From NCBI GenBank assembly GCA_002298125.1, contig DBMJ01000001.1:155214-219213 (forward strand): a stretch of DNA of 64,000 bases, in the 5' to 3' direction. Positions 10,368-18,547 of the stretch are shown here, in pieces. Numbering within the stretch: the first letter of the stretch is position 1; each line of letters opens with the position of its first letter. This DNA is from Clostridium sp. UBA701. GTDB lineage: Bacteria > Bacillota > Clostridia > Clostridiales > Clostridiaceae. The position numbers and the translations under genes are program-made. Under the pieces are notes generated by a model. It searched no databases and was not told the origin of the DNA. It saw only the letters and a list, made by a program, of their open reading frames with translations.

Positions 10368-10390
10368 TAATGTTTTATTAAATTATGAAC

Positions 10391-11542
10391 TTAAAAACCT
10401 GCCTTCTTAAGTATCTCAGCAGCTTTAGTGCCTTCATCCTCTGCAACTAGAATGATAGGTCCTGTACAACCCATACCGCTTTCAGAATATACTCCCTCTT
10501 TCCAGAGAGCTCTGCAAGCATTATCTAACTCTAGGATATCAATGCCTGGTATCGCATAGGTTACTACCTTCTTTGGCGGCATTGCTACCTCTTCCTCAGA
10601 TTTTTCTGCTTTTGCTTTTATGGTCTTTGCTATAATGTCCTTTAAACCTGATGCATTAGCAGCTTTAAATTCCTTTGCAGCTGTAGCTATAAGGTTGTTT
10701 TCTGCGCAGGTAGCACAATATCTTAGTGCTTCACAGATAAGAGGAGCACCTGAAGCTCTAGAAACTATGTTTATAAGCTTATCATAGTTTTCTCCCACTC
10801 CTGGTCCATAGCCTGCTCCAAGGGTTTCATAATCTCCACCTGTGGTAAAGGAGGAAAATACCTTTATTAACAGATTACCTGTTAGAGAATCACATACCAT
10901 AACATCAGGGGTACCAGCTAAGAGGTCATTTCCTCTCATTATTGCACCACCGTCTGCTCTTAATGAGTCAGCAAACTCAATAGTATATCCATTGGTTTGT
11001 AAGTCCTTTAATATTCTCTCTACCTGTCTTGCACCATCTAGGTTTAAAATTCCTACCTTAGGTCTTGAAATGCCAAGTGATTTAGCTACAGCTATACCAT
11101 TAATAGCATTAATCACCATGCCTTCTACTCTATTCGTAGAAGTAGTGCCTGTAGTAGTAGCTACTATCATATCTCTTCCCTTACCAGGGGTAACTACTCT
11201 TCCTACTGTGGATACTCCTATAGGAAAGTCAAAATGCTGAGTTACACAACCCTTAATAAAGCCTTCCTCTAAGAGCTCCACCATTTTCTTATGTCCTTCT
11301 TCTGCACTGGCTACTTCCACAGTTTCTAAAGAGCTTTCTGTCTTTGGTCCTATCATAACTATCTGGAAGTCCTTATACCTTGCAGCCGCCATCTCTGCAG
11401 CTTTAACCATCTCCTCCACCCCATGCTCAGAGCCAAAGGTGGTCAGTCCTATCCTTATCTTTTCTTTAAAGCTTCCGCTCTTAATTCCATCGGCAATGTC
11501 ACTAAAAACTTCAGCAATCATAGATTTTATTTCATTACTCAC
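10391..11542 (-). CDS. grdD: Glycine reductase component C, subunit D
   Basis: GrdD is the small subunit of component C (the acetyl-phosphate-forming protein) of glycine reductase. With GrdC it takes the carboxymethyl-derived acetyl group and releases acetyl phosphate. The fold is related to phosphate acyltransferases. The preferred start is GTG at 11542 (MSNEIKSMIAEVF), which has AAGGGG at 8 nt and gives 383 residues; a TTG at 11578 would add 12 residues but fits the family less well. With this start the cysteine in GMGCTGP is residue 359, the number known for the active-site cysteine of the Eubacterium acidaminophilum protein. A second cysteine group, EALRYCATCAEN, lies near residue 230. 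Confidence 0.93.
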   Translation of the reverse strand: MSNEIKSMIAEVFSDIADGIKSGSFKEKIRIGLTTFGSEHGVEEMVKAAEMAAARYKDFQIVMIGPKTESSLETVEVASAEEGHKKMVELLEEGFIKGCVTQHFDFPIGVSTVGRVVTPGKGRDMIVATTTGTTSTNRVEGMVINAINGIAVAKSLGISRPKVGILNLDGARQVERILKDLQTNGYTIEFADSLRADGGAIMRGNDLLAGTPDVMVCDSLTGNLLIKVFSSFTTGGDYETLGAGYGPGVGENYDKLINIVSRASGAPLICEALRYCATCAENNLIATAAKEFKAANASGLKDIIAKTIKAKAEKSEEEVAMPPKKVVTYAIPGIDILELDNACRALWKEGVYSESGMGCTGPIILVAEDEGTKAAEILKKAGF

Positions 11543-11578
11543 AAGATTCACCCCTTCGTATTTTACTATAGCATCCAA

Positions 11579-13114
11579 TTATTGTTCCATGAGGTGTTTA
11601 GCAAACTCTGCCATTGCATCAGCAACCATGGATTTGATTTCTTCCTTGCTTACAGCATTAGCTTCTTCAGTTTTTCCGCTGTTCTTTTCTACAAGTATGG
11701 ATACACCATCAAAGAGGTTAGTCATTCTTCCAAGGAATAAGCTTCCTTTACCTATTACCATGAAGTTCTTTAGCTTACCCTCAAGTATTCTATCTACACC
11801 GTGTCCTATAATAGGAACTCCTGATGGAATATGTCCCTGAGTTGGTGCAAATCCTGGATAACCATGATCAATAACAAACTGTGGAAGGTCCTTTCTATCT
11901 AATTGACCCTTCTTTACAGCTAGGGCTCCTATCATCTTGTAGTTCTGTGTTGGAACGTCTCCAGCACCTGCAGGCTCAGTTAAGTCTGGTGTCTGCATCT
12001 CAGGAGCAAATTTATCTACATCTGTAATCTTTAATCCACTCTTATCTAGAGGATCAAGTACAAGTGCTTCAAGTACAGCTTGTGGAGATGCACCATGACC
12101 TATGGTATGTCTTCCAACTATATCAGTTCTAAGTACTGGGTTTACTCCATCGTTCTCAGAAATCAATATTGCAAATCCGCCTAAACAATCCTCTAGAACT
12201 GGTAAGCCCTTCTTAACGTGGTCTTTACCATTCATTCCAAGCTTTGCAGTTGCACCGCCAGCAAATATTACTACATTTTTGTACACTCCTGATTTAACCA
12301 GGGATGCTGCAGTTATCAAAGCATGGCTTGGAGCTGCACAAAAGCCTCTCATGTCAGAGCCTGTAGCACCCTTAAAGCCCGCAATTTCTCCTGCTGCCTT
12401 AGCTATATTTCCGCCACCTCTCTGGTTCATATCGCCTACAGCTTCTTCTGAACATTCTATTAAATATTCTACCTCTTCTACAGGAATATCCATGTTCTTT
12501 GCAAGATTCATAAGAGCCAATACTCCAGAAGCCTTAACAGCTATGTTCTCCAGCATAATATGAGAGGTTAAGTTCTTATCAAACTCATGGGCTCTCTTTA
12601 CACAGCCAACTAGCTTTCCATCCTGATATAGGCCTTCTGCTATGTGATTGTCTACCATATTTTTAATGGTATCTATTTCATCTCCCTCACCAAGAGCCTC
12701 TGCCTTATCCTTTAAAATTGGGTGAGCTAGAAACTTTTCTTTTACGTGAGCAGTGAAGCTTTTTTCTAAAAGTAATAAATTAAATACGTCAGATAATTTC
12801 ATTAAGCCATAGAATTCATCTTGAGGCATTATCTCACCGTATTTACCATACCTATCTGCATTTGCTACAGCTTCCTGATGCCATGGTCTTGGTCTTTTTG
12901 AAAGCTCCTCAGGGAGCATGTTGCCTATGTAGGTCTGGTTTGGAGCATATGCAACTACCTCATTAAAAGGTCTGATATGGTTTTTTATTTCCACTAAATA
13001 CTCAGAGCTTGGATTTGTTTCTCTTTCCAAGGTCTGAGTAGTACCATTCTGAAGTATCATGTCTGGTGTATTAACTAAAATATAGGATGCTTTTTTTATT
13101 ACTGGAAAACTCAT
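11579..13114 (-). CDS. grdC: Glycine reductase component C, subunit C
   Basis: GrdC is the 511-residue beta subunit of component C and is related to beta-ketoacyl-ACP synthase III (FabH/thiolase fold). It receives the two-carbon group from the selenoprotein GrdA and works with GrdD. The central part has ATGSDMRGFCAAPSHALITAASLVKSG, containing the likely acyl-accepting cysteine. The ATG at 13114 has AAGGAGG ahead of it. It lies between grdB and grdD, separated from grdB by a 154-nt spacer with two inverted repeats. Length and sequence match the family without gaps. Confidence 0.94.
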   Translation of the reverse strand: MSFPVIKKASYILVNTPDMILQNGTTQTLERETNPSSEYLVEIKNHIRPFNEVVAYAPNQTYIGNMLPEELSKRPRPWHQEAVANADRYGKYGEIMPQDEFYGLMKLSDVFNLLLLEKSFTAHVKEKFLAHPILKDKAEALGEGDEIDTIKNMVDNHIAEGLYQDGKLVGCVKRAHEFDKNLTSHIMLENIAVKASGVLALMNLAKNMDIPVEEVEYLIECSEEAVGDMNQRGGGNIAKAAGEIAGFKGATGSDMRGFCAAPSHALITAASLVKSGVYKNVVIFAGGATAKLGMNGKDHVKKGLPVLEDCLGGFAILISENDGVNPVLRTDIVGRHTIGHGASPQAVLEALVLDPLDKSGLKITDVDKFAPEMQTPDLTEPAGAGDVPTQNYKMIGALAVKKGQLDRKDLPQFVIDHGYPGFAPTQGHIPSGVPIIGHGVDRILEGKLKNFMVIGKGSLFLGRMTNLFDGVSILVEKNSGKTEEANAVSKEEIKSMVADAMAEFAKHLMEQ

Positions 13115-13172
13115 GATTTACCCTCCTTAAAATTAGGCAAAAATTGCCCAAAAATATAATGCACAATTGACA

Positions 13173-13205
13173 ATGCACATATAGAATTTGTACACATATG
13201 TGCAT
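13173..13205. repeat. Inverted repeat in the grdB-grdC spacer
   Basis: ATGCACATAT (13173-13182) and ATATGTGCAT (13196-13205) form a perfect 10-bp inverted repeat. Around it are extra copies of the words ATGCAC and GTGCAT (13159-13210), giving a small repeat-rich patch unlike the rest of the operon. It may be a decayed short mobile repeat; function is unknown. Confidence 0.5.
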
Positions 13206-13236
13206 GTGCATTCTTAATCATCCATTATCATATATA

Positions 13237-13260
13237 CTGCAGCGGCTTACGCCGCTGCAG
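13237..13260 (-). other. GC-rich stem-loop between grdB and grdC
   Basis: CTGCAGCGGC and GCCGCTGCAG pair perfectly over a TTAC loop. The stem is far more GC-rich than its surroundings. No T-run follows on the minus strand, so a simple terminator is unlikely. A role in mRNA processing or in protecting the 3' end of the grdE-grdA-grdB part of the message is more plausible. Confidence 0.65.
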
Positions 13261-13268
13261 AAATATTA

Positions 13269-14570
13269 TTATTCAAATACCTTTTGTCCTTCAACTGGAG
13301 TCTCAAGAGCTTTTACAGCCTTTTCTACCAGTTTATATCTTAACTCATATTCATCCTTCTTATCCAGTGTTGGGTTGCCAAGTGGGTAAGGGATAGCTAT
13401 AGTTGGAACTATTCTGTTAGCTCCAACAGTTAATGATATTGGAACTACAGTACACATGTGTACTACAGGTAATCCAGCTCTTTCAATTTCCTTAACTAAC
13501 GTTGCACCGCAACGTGTACAGGTTCCTCAGGTGCTGGTTAGTATAACTGCAGTAACTCCATCAGCTATAAGTTCCTTTGCTATGGTCTCGCCGAACTTCT
13601 TAGAGGAAGCAACAGCAGTACCATTTCCTACAGTAGTGTAGAAATATCTATGCAGTGAACCTATTCTTCCTTCTTTCTCCATTTGACGAAGAACGTCTAC
13701 AGGAAGTACTCTGTCAGAATCGTTGTTTGCATAGGTTGGGTCATAACCACCGTGAGCAGTTTCATAAGTCTCTGCTGTTAAATCCATAACTCCATCTATG
13801 TCGTACTTTCCAAATTTGGAAGCACTGGAGGATTCGATATGGTCTGGGTTATGCTTTGGAACTATACCACCTGAAGTAACAAGTGCAATCTTAGCATGAG
13901 CCATATCAACCACTGGTGGGTTTGGATCCACTCTGTCGAATACAGGCATTTTAAATTCTGTTACGAATTCTTCACCCTTTATCTTCTTTACAAGCATATC
14001 AACGGCTCTCTTAGAACCTCTATCAGAAGCAAAGTAATTTCTTCTTATGCCTCTTTCAATGTATCCTTCTTCAGCTGGGCTTCCTATAGCTTCCTTCTTA
14101 GCAAGCTTTAAGGTTAGTGCAGCTAATTGAGGTAGTGCCTCTCTCATTCCTACAGCACTATTTTTTGTGCTTACAATATATACATGTTTCTTGTACATGT
14201 CAGCACCTGGATTTTCTATATACATTCCAGTAACTGCGGGAATGTTAAGTACATCTTGAACTTCCTTAGCTATAGTAGCACAGGCTACTCCATATCTACC
14301 TGCATTAAAAGCAGGTCCTGCAACGAATACATCTGGGTTATATTTCTTAACCATTTCGAGGATTTCAGCCTTAGCTTCCTCAACATTTTCGTTGAAGTAG
14401 GAGTCACCGCATATAACTGTGGCAACAATCTGTGCCTCTCCCTTGAATAGTCCGTTTAGTCCCATACCTGGGCCTACAAAACCTTCTCTTACTTCTGGTC
14501 TTATATCAGCTTTTTCTTCTCCGCCTATTTGAGCGAAAAATTGGTTTATATAGTGAACAACACGTATCAA
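13269..14570 (-). CDS. grdB: Glycine reductase component B selenoprotein subunit
   Basis: GrdB is the substrate-specific, selenocysteine-containing subunit of component B, which binds glycine with the pyruvoyl subunit made from GrdE and transfers a carboxymethyl group to GrdA. The frame is interrupted once by TGA at 13527-13529 and then continues to a TAA at 13269. Reading TGA as selenocysteine gives 433 residues with Sec at 348 in the context TSTUGTCTRCG, the conserved GrdB active site. The start is TTG at 14570 (MIRVVHYINQFFAQIGG), preceded by AGAGGGGGG. A hairpin fitting a bacterial SECIS element follows the TGA. It is not a pseudogene: both flanking parts match the family without loss. 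Confidence 0.95.
13500..13514 (-). promoter_or_regulatory. bSECIS-like hairpin in grdB
   Basis: Twelve nucleotides after the selenocysteine UGA, CGTTGC and GCAACG form a perfect 6-bp stem with loop GGU. The loop begins about 19 nt from the UGA with a G at its first position. This agrees with the known rule for bacterial SECIS elements (short apical loop with G at position 1 or 2, about 16-37 nt from UGA), which recruit SelB and Sec-tRNA. Confidence 0.75.
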
Positions 14571-14611
14571 GTGTATTCCCCCCTCTCGGAGTATTTTAGT
14601 TTTTATTTTTA

Positions 14612-15076
14612 TTAGAATTTTGAATATTGATCTCTTACAGTCTTAACTTCTGTAATAATGGAATCTACATCTAGAACCATTTCCATCATACCACACTGTT
14701 CATCATAAACAGCAGCATCAAACTCATCTTTAACTTCTGGTTCTATAACGTGGTAAACTGCGAGTCCAAGAGCTATTCCTGCTAATGGGCCAGCATAAGT
14801 TGGGTCTCCAGCAGCTACAGTTTCAGCTGATAGGCCTGAAGCTTCTGCCTCAGCTCCACCAATAATAACTACCATGTTTTCAGCACCATACTTTTCAGTA
14901 AGGTCTTTTACTCTTTGTTGGATCTCCAGATCCATGGCACCTGCGGCCGTTCAAACAAAGCATTCTGTTGATGCAAAAACTACCTCAGCACCTGCAGATT
15001 TAGCACAAGCTTCAATAGCAGGACCTGGTATACCATCTCTATCGCCTATGGCAATAACTTTTTTTCCTTCTAACAT
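14612..15076 (-). CDS. grdA: Glycine reductase selenoprotein A
   Basis: GrdA is the small acidic selenoprotein shared by glycine, sarcosine and betaine reductases. Its selenocysteine accepts the carboxymethyl group from component B and passes it to component C. The ATG at 15076 ([19 protein letters not shown]) has AGGAAGG ahead of it. The frame passes through TGA at 14951-14953, giving 154 residues with Sec at position 42 in CFVUTAAGA, the invariant GrdA site. The downstream part ([33 protein letters not shown]) is full length. A conventional gene finder would call only the part after the TGA. It lies 24 nt after grdE. Confidence 0.96.
14920..14933 (-). promoter_or_regulatory. bSECIS-like hairpin in grdA
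   Basis: Seventeen nucleotides after the UGA, GGATC and GATCC pair around the loop UGGA. The loop lies about 23-26 nt from the UGA and has G at its second position, fitting the bacterial SECIS rule. Stem of 5 bp. Confidence 0.7.
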
Positions 15077-15100
15077 ATTATCCTTCCTCTCTATTAACTA

Positions 15101-16387
15101 TTAATAACCCTTTGCAGTTAGATAGTTAAAGCCTACTTCACTAGTAGCTCCAGTAATAACCTGAATTTCAGCATTAATGGAACCATCTTCTCTTAAGCTT
15201 CCTACATAACCACCAGCAATAATGTTAGCAGCTTCAGGATGTCCTATAACCTTTTTCATTGGAGGCAGAGTTACAACTTCGTTAGCATTTCCTCCAGTTA
15301 CTACTGCATCACCCTTAGGAGTGGAGTCTGCAAGAGACTGAGAACTTCCGTCTTGTCCTGCATATTCGTCTGTAACAAGCACAGTCTTTACACCCTTTTC
15401 AGTGATCTTATTACAGTTCATAACTAAGTCAGCATCTGGGTTACCAAAGCCTTCCTCAGAAATAATAACTGCATCTGCTCCTAAATATTCAACCATTTTA
15501 GCTGTCCAGTTGGAGCTTCTCTCTTTGTCTGCAAGATAAACATTTTCATTTGTTATTATGCAGCCAAGGAAATTGTAGTCCTTTCCATGTCTTTCATATA
15601 AATCTTCAATGATAGGATGATTCATATGAACGTAGGATGGGTTCTTATCGCAGGCAGAAACACAGTTACCACTTACAATAGCACCATCGAACATCTCTGT
15701 TGGGTAAATAAAGGTTGGAATGATTTTCTTAGCATCTACACCATATACATAGGTATCATGTAGAAGTCCCTGGCTCTGAAGCATATAAACATAAAGCACC
15801 TTTGGAAGTCCAGGGTATTGTGCAATCTGCTGCTGTAATGGAAGAGTTTCAAATACCTTAACTTCATCAGGCTCTACATTTCTTCCAGCCTCACCAAGGT
15901 AAGTAGCAGCCTTAAAGCCTACCATTCTTACTGCTTCCTCGTGGTCGTGCTGAAGTACTCCTTCTTTAGGCTCGCAGATAATAACAAGATTGTTAGTCTT
16001 TGAGAATGGAGTATATCTTGCACCTTCACCACTCATGTCTATGATACCTTCTTGGAAACCAACAATTTTTCCTGTTGTAACTACTGCAGCACCCTTAAGT
16101 ACATGAGTTCTACCATTTCCAACAGTATCAACCTTGCTGATAAAGCCAGGGAATATTCCTCCCTTACCTTCTACCTTTACTCTAGGCTCGATAACATCCT
16201 TTACAGGAATTATTCTAGTTTCCTCACCTGGCTTTGCCAGATCGAAGTTTATGGACTGAAGTCTTTCGTCTCCACCCACAGCATTTAATAATTCTTCTTT
16301 GTTTACATAAAGAACACCATTTTCCACCTTTGTCTGTGGTCCAAATTGAATATCCTTTATAAAAATTTTACCAACTTCTAGACGCAA
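15101..16387 (-). CDS. grdE: Glycine reductase component B, GrdE proprotein
   Basis: GrdE is made as a proprotein and cleaved into two subunits of component B; the new N-terminus becomes a pyruvoyl group that binds glycine as a Schiff base. The cleavage site is recognisable as SGN-CVSACD, with the future pyruvoyl cysteine at residue 242. The most likely start is TTG at 16387, giving MRLEVGKIFIKDIQFG, which matches the family N-terminus and has GGGAGG at 8 nt. A GTG at 16396 falls inside the ribosome binding site. The product has 428 residues. It is followed by grdA and grdB, so the whole component A and B set is contiguous. Confidence 0.94.
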   Translation of the reverse strand: MRLEVGKIFIKDIQFGPQTKVENGVLYVNKEELLNAVGGDERLQSINFDLAKPGEETRIIPVKDVIEPRVKVEGKGGIFPGFISKVDTVGNGRTHVLKGAAVVTTGKIVGFQEGIIDMSGEGARYTPFSKTNNLVIICEPKEGVLQHDHEEAVRMVGFKAATYLGEAGRNVEPDEVKVFETLPLQQQIAQYPGLPKVLYVYMLQSQGLLHDTYVYGVDAKKIIPTFIYPTEMFDGAIVSGNCVSACDKNPSYVHMNHPIIEDLYERHGKDYNFLGCIITNENVYLADKERSSNWTAKMVEYLGADAVIISEEGFGNPDADLVMNCNKITEKGVKTVLVTDEYAGQDGSSQSLADSTPKGDAVVTGGNANEVVTLPPMKKVIGHPEAANIIAGGYVGSLREDGSINAEIQVITGATSEVGFNYLTAKGY

Positions 16388-16420
16388 AGCGTTCACCTCC
16401 CTAATAGGATTAATTTATAT

Positions 16421-16463
16421 ATCTAAAGGATTAAAGAGGGTTTGCACACTCTGTAATCTTTAG
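16421..16463 (-). other. Imperfect stem-loop between trxA and grdE
   Basis: CTAAAG-ATTA-AGAG on one side pairs with CTCT-TAAT-CTTTAG on the other, about 15 bp with two mismatches around a 10-nt loop. It lies in the 109-nt spacer between trxA and grdE and could be a processing site separating the redox genes from the reductase genes. Weak evidence. Confidence 0.35.
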
Positions 16464-16496
16464 TATATCCATAGTCATCTGTATGTTTTAAGTCAA

Positions 16497-16829
16497 TTAT
16501 AGAGTTTCATAAACTGATTTTATGAAGTTCTCTACGTCATCTAAAGTGCTGATTTTATCAGGAGTTATAGTACTTAACTTTTCTCCGTTCTTATATATAA
16601 TCATGGTTGGAAGTCCAAGTACCTTTTCTCCAATAGCCAATCTTCTTGCACTAGTAATATTTAATGAAGCAAATTTAATTTTGTCACTGTACTTTCCTTC
16701 AAGGTCATGTACTCCTGGCATTAATTCCTTGCAGATTTCACACTTGTCACCCCAGAAATCTACAAATACTGGTTTCTCAGTGTACTGCTTTACCTCTTGT
16801 TCAAAATTGTCCTTTGTAAGTTCTAACAT
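16497..16829 (-). CDS. trxA: Thioredoxin of the glycine reductase operon
   Basis: A 110-residue thioredoxin that should carry electrons from thioredoxin reductase to the glycine reductase selenoproteins. The active site is WGDKCEICK, with cysteines at 30 and 33. The usual dipeptide Gly-Pro between the cysteines is replaced by Glu-Ile, and the normally preceding Trp-Cys-Gly context is altered too. The cis-proline motif GLPTMIIY is present. Variant active sites are typical of thioredoxins dedicated to glycine reductase, though loss of the proline is more marked here. It sits 24 nt after trxB with a GGAGGG site. Confidence 0.93.
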   Translation of the reverse strand: MLELTKDNFEQEVKQYTEKPVFVDFWGDKCEICKELMPGVHDLEGKYSDKIKFASLNITSARRLAIGEKVLGLPTMIIYKNGEKLSTITPDKISTLDDVENFIKSVYETL

Positions 16830-16853
16830 GATAATCCCTCCATTTATTAATAT

Positions 16854-17783
16854 TTAGCCGTTAAACTTGTCAGCTATATATACTTCTGCAGTAGTAGCGG
16901 CTATAGCGCCGTCAGCAGCTGCAGTAATTACCTGTCTTAAAGACTTTTCTCTGATATCTCCAGCTGCAAATACTCCAGGTATGTCAGTTCTCATATCAGC
17001 ATCAGTTATTATGTCTCCCCTGTCATTCATCTTTACCTTTCCCTTAAACACTTCAGAGATTGGAAGATATCCAACGAATACAAAACATCCGTCTACTCTT
17101 AAGTTTGAAAGCTCTCCAGTCTTTACATTCTTTAAAACAAGACCTTCAAGTATTTCATCTCCTTGAGCTTCCTCTACTACGGAGTCATAAACAACCTTTA
17201 TCTTTGGATTTGCGAGAGCTTTTTCCACAAGAGATTTAGCTGCTCTAAACTGATCTCTTCTATGAATTACTGTTACACTCTCAGCGAATTTTGTAAGGTA
17301 AATAGCCTCAGTAATAGCTGAGTCTCCTCCTCCAATAACCGCTACATCAAGCTCTGTAAAGAAATCTGCATCACAGGTAGCGCAGTAGGATACTCCTTTA
17401 CCTCTTAACTCTATCTCATTCTTGAAGCCGCCTAATCTTGGATAAGCTCCAGTAGCAATAATTACAGTTTTTGCCTCATAGGTGTTTTTCTTTCCCTTTA
17501 AAACTTTAATATCCCCAGAAAAGTCTACATCTATTATCTCGTCTTTTTCAAAATGAGTACCAAACTCCTCAGCCTGCTTTCTCATTCTGTCAATTAATTT
17601 TGAACCAGTACATTCCTCTATGGATCCTGGATAATTTTCAAGCTCGTCAGTAGTTACTGTCTGTCCGCCGTATTTTGCTCTTTCAAGTAAAAGTGTATCC
17701 ATCTTGGATCTTGCTGCATAAAGACCTGCAGATAAGCCAGCTGGGCCTCCTCCAATAATAATCGTGTCATAAATGTGTGCCAT
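16854..17783 (-). CDS. trxB: Thioredoxin reductase
   Basis: A 309-residue flavoprotein reducing thioredoxin with NADPH (in glycine-fermenting bacteria the cofactor preference may differ). The FAD motif GGGPAGLSAGLYAARS is at residue 11, the redox disulfide CATC at residues 134-137, the nucleotide-binding motif VIGGGDSAITEA near residue 150, and the C-terminal FAD motif GVFAAGDIREKSLRQVITAA near residue 268. It stands between grdX and trxA, the standard order in grd operons, so it is probably dedicated to supplying reductant for glycine reduction. Confidence 0.95.
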   Translation of the reverse strand: MAHIYDTIIIGGGPAGLSAGLYAARSKMDTLLLERAKYGGQTVTTDELENYPGSIEECTGSKLIDRMRKQAEEFGTHFEKDEIIDVDFSGDIKVLKGKKNTYEAKTVIIATGAYPRLGGFKNEIELRGKGVSYCATCDADFFTELDVAVIGGGDSAITEAIYLTKFAESVTVIHRRDQFRAAKSLVEKALANPKIKVVYDSVVEEAQGDEILEGLVLKNVKTGELSNLRVDGCFVFVGYLPISEVFKGKVKMNDRGDIITDADMRTDIPGVFAAGDIREKSLRQVITAAADGAIAATTAEVYIADKFNG

Positions 17784-17795
17784 TTTTTACCCTCC

Positions 17796-18173
17796 CTAAT
17801 CTAAACCGTGTGAAGTTAAATCATAATCTATAAGCTGAAAATCCAGCAATATTTTATCACTCCAATTAGGAGTGTTAAAATCCTTTAAAAATTTTTTTGT
17901 AGTCATAATACTGTTCTCAATCAATATTATAGAATTCATATCAATATTATTATCTCTATTCTTTGATAAAATAACCGTTCTATAAGGTGTTTCGTTAGGT
18001 TTTATACTGCTCATCAGCGGGTGAGTAAGCAGTCTGTGTCCAATATGTAGGTAATCCCTTACCACTTTATAAACCTCTAAAACGTTTCCATTTATGTACT
18101 GCACTTCATATTTTTCTTGGTACTTCTCCTTGGAGAGAGGATTATTGGTTACAATAAGTACTGGTTCTATCAT
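17796..18173 (-). CDS. grdX: GrdX protein
   Basis: A 125-residue protein of the GrdX family, found at the start of glycine reductase operons and of unknown biochemical function. The N-terminus MIEPVLIVTNNPLSKEKY and the motif NGNVLEVYKVVRDYLHIGHRL-type region are characteristic. No signal peptide or membrane segment is seen, so it is likely cytoplasmic. It is the first gene after the glycine riboswitch and has GAGGTG 8 nt before the ATG. A regulatory or assembly role for the operon is only a guess. Confidence 0.9.
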   Translation of the reverse strand: MIEPVLIVTNNPLSKEKYQEKYEVQYINGNVLEVYKVVRDYLHIGHRLLTHPLMSSIKPNETPYRTVILSKNRDNNIDMNSIILIENSIMTTKKFLKDFNTPNWSDKILLDFQLIDYDLTSHGLD

Positions 18174-18246
18174 ACTACAGCACCTCTTTCTTATATGGTA
18201 AAATGATATAAATATATCAAATATGTTAATTTATTGCAAAATAATA

Positions 18247-18280
18247 GACAGCGACAAAAGCCCCAGCCTTTGCCTCTGTC
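18247..18280 (-). terminator. Expression platform hairpin of the glycine riboswitch
   Basis: GACAGAGGCAAAGG pairs with the segment ending CTTTTGTCGCTGTC, a long imperfect stem followed by TATTATTTT. Its 5' arm (18273-18280, GACAGAGG) is also the 3' strand of P1 in the second glycine aptamer. The two folds therefore exclude each other, so glycine binding should prevent termination and switch the operon on. Confidence 0.7.
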
Positions 18281-18424
18281 TTTTAACCTGAGAGATTTGC
18301 TCCTTCGGTGCTATGCTTTCCAGAGGTATGTCCATTTTCGGTACTTTTGCCTGAGAGCTTCACAACATAAGGGATATGTTGCTTATACCTTCGGCTATCC
18401 ATTGAAGGATTATCTCCCGAAAAT
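18273..18424 (-). ncRNA. Tandem glycine riboswitch
   Basis: Two glycine aptamers lie in series upstream of grdX. Aptamer 1 (about 18335-18424) has P1 TTTTCGG/CCGAAAA and the conserved words GCCGAAGG and CTCTCAGGCAAAAG. Aptamer 2 (about 18273-18326) has P1 CCTCT/AGAGG and the words CACCGAAGGAGCAA and TCTCTCAGG. These are the hallmark sequences of the family. The control target is the entire grd operon, so this is a catabolic use of the switch. A TATAAT-like -10 element lies at 18454-18459 (minus strand). A 60-codon reading frame across this stretch is fortuitous. Confidence 0.93.
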
Positions 18425-18547
18425 TTCATCCATGAATTATTTCTTTCATTATTATTATATATCATAGTTAAAATAATTTCTACATATTTGTTTAAATATT
18501 AACATTAAAAATTAAGAATTTTTTATTAAGATAAAAATATGATTCCA

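Noticed and set aside
10842..11240. Plus-strand frames of 130-150 codons opposite grdD, grdC and gap
   Set aside because: They are antisense shadows of strongly conserved genes and have no ribosome binding sites.
13269..14570. grdB as a frameshifted or truncated pseudogene
   Set aside because: The only interruption is a TGA at the exact selenocysteine site, with a SECIS-like hairpin, and both sides are intact.
14612..14935. A 107-residue shortened GrdA
   Set aside because: This is only the part after the selenocysteine TGA; the true start with ribosome binding site is at 15076.
18283..18465. A 60-codon minus-strand frame upstream of grdX
   Set aside because: It coincides with the tandem glycine aptamers; its sequence is explained by the RNA and no ribosome binding site is present.
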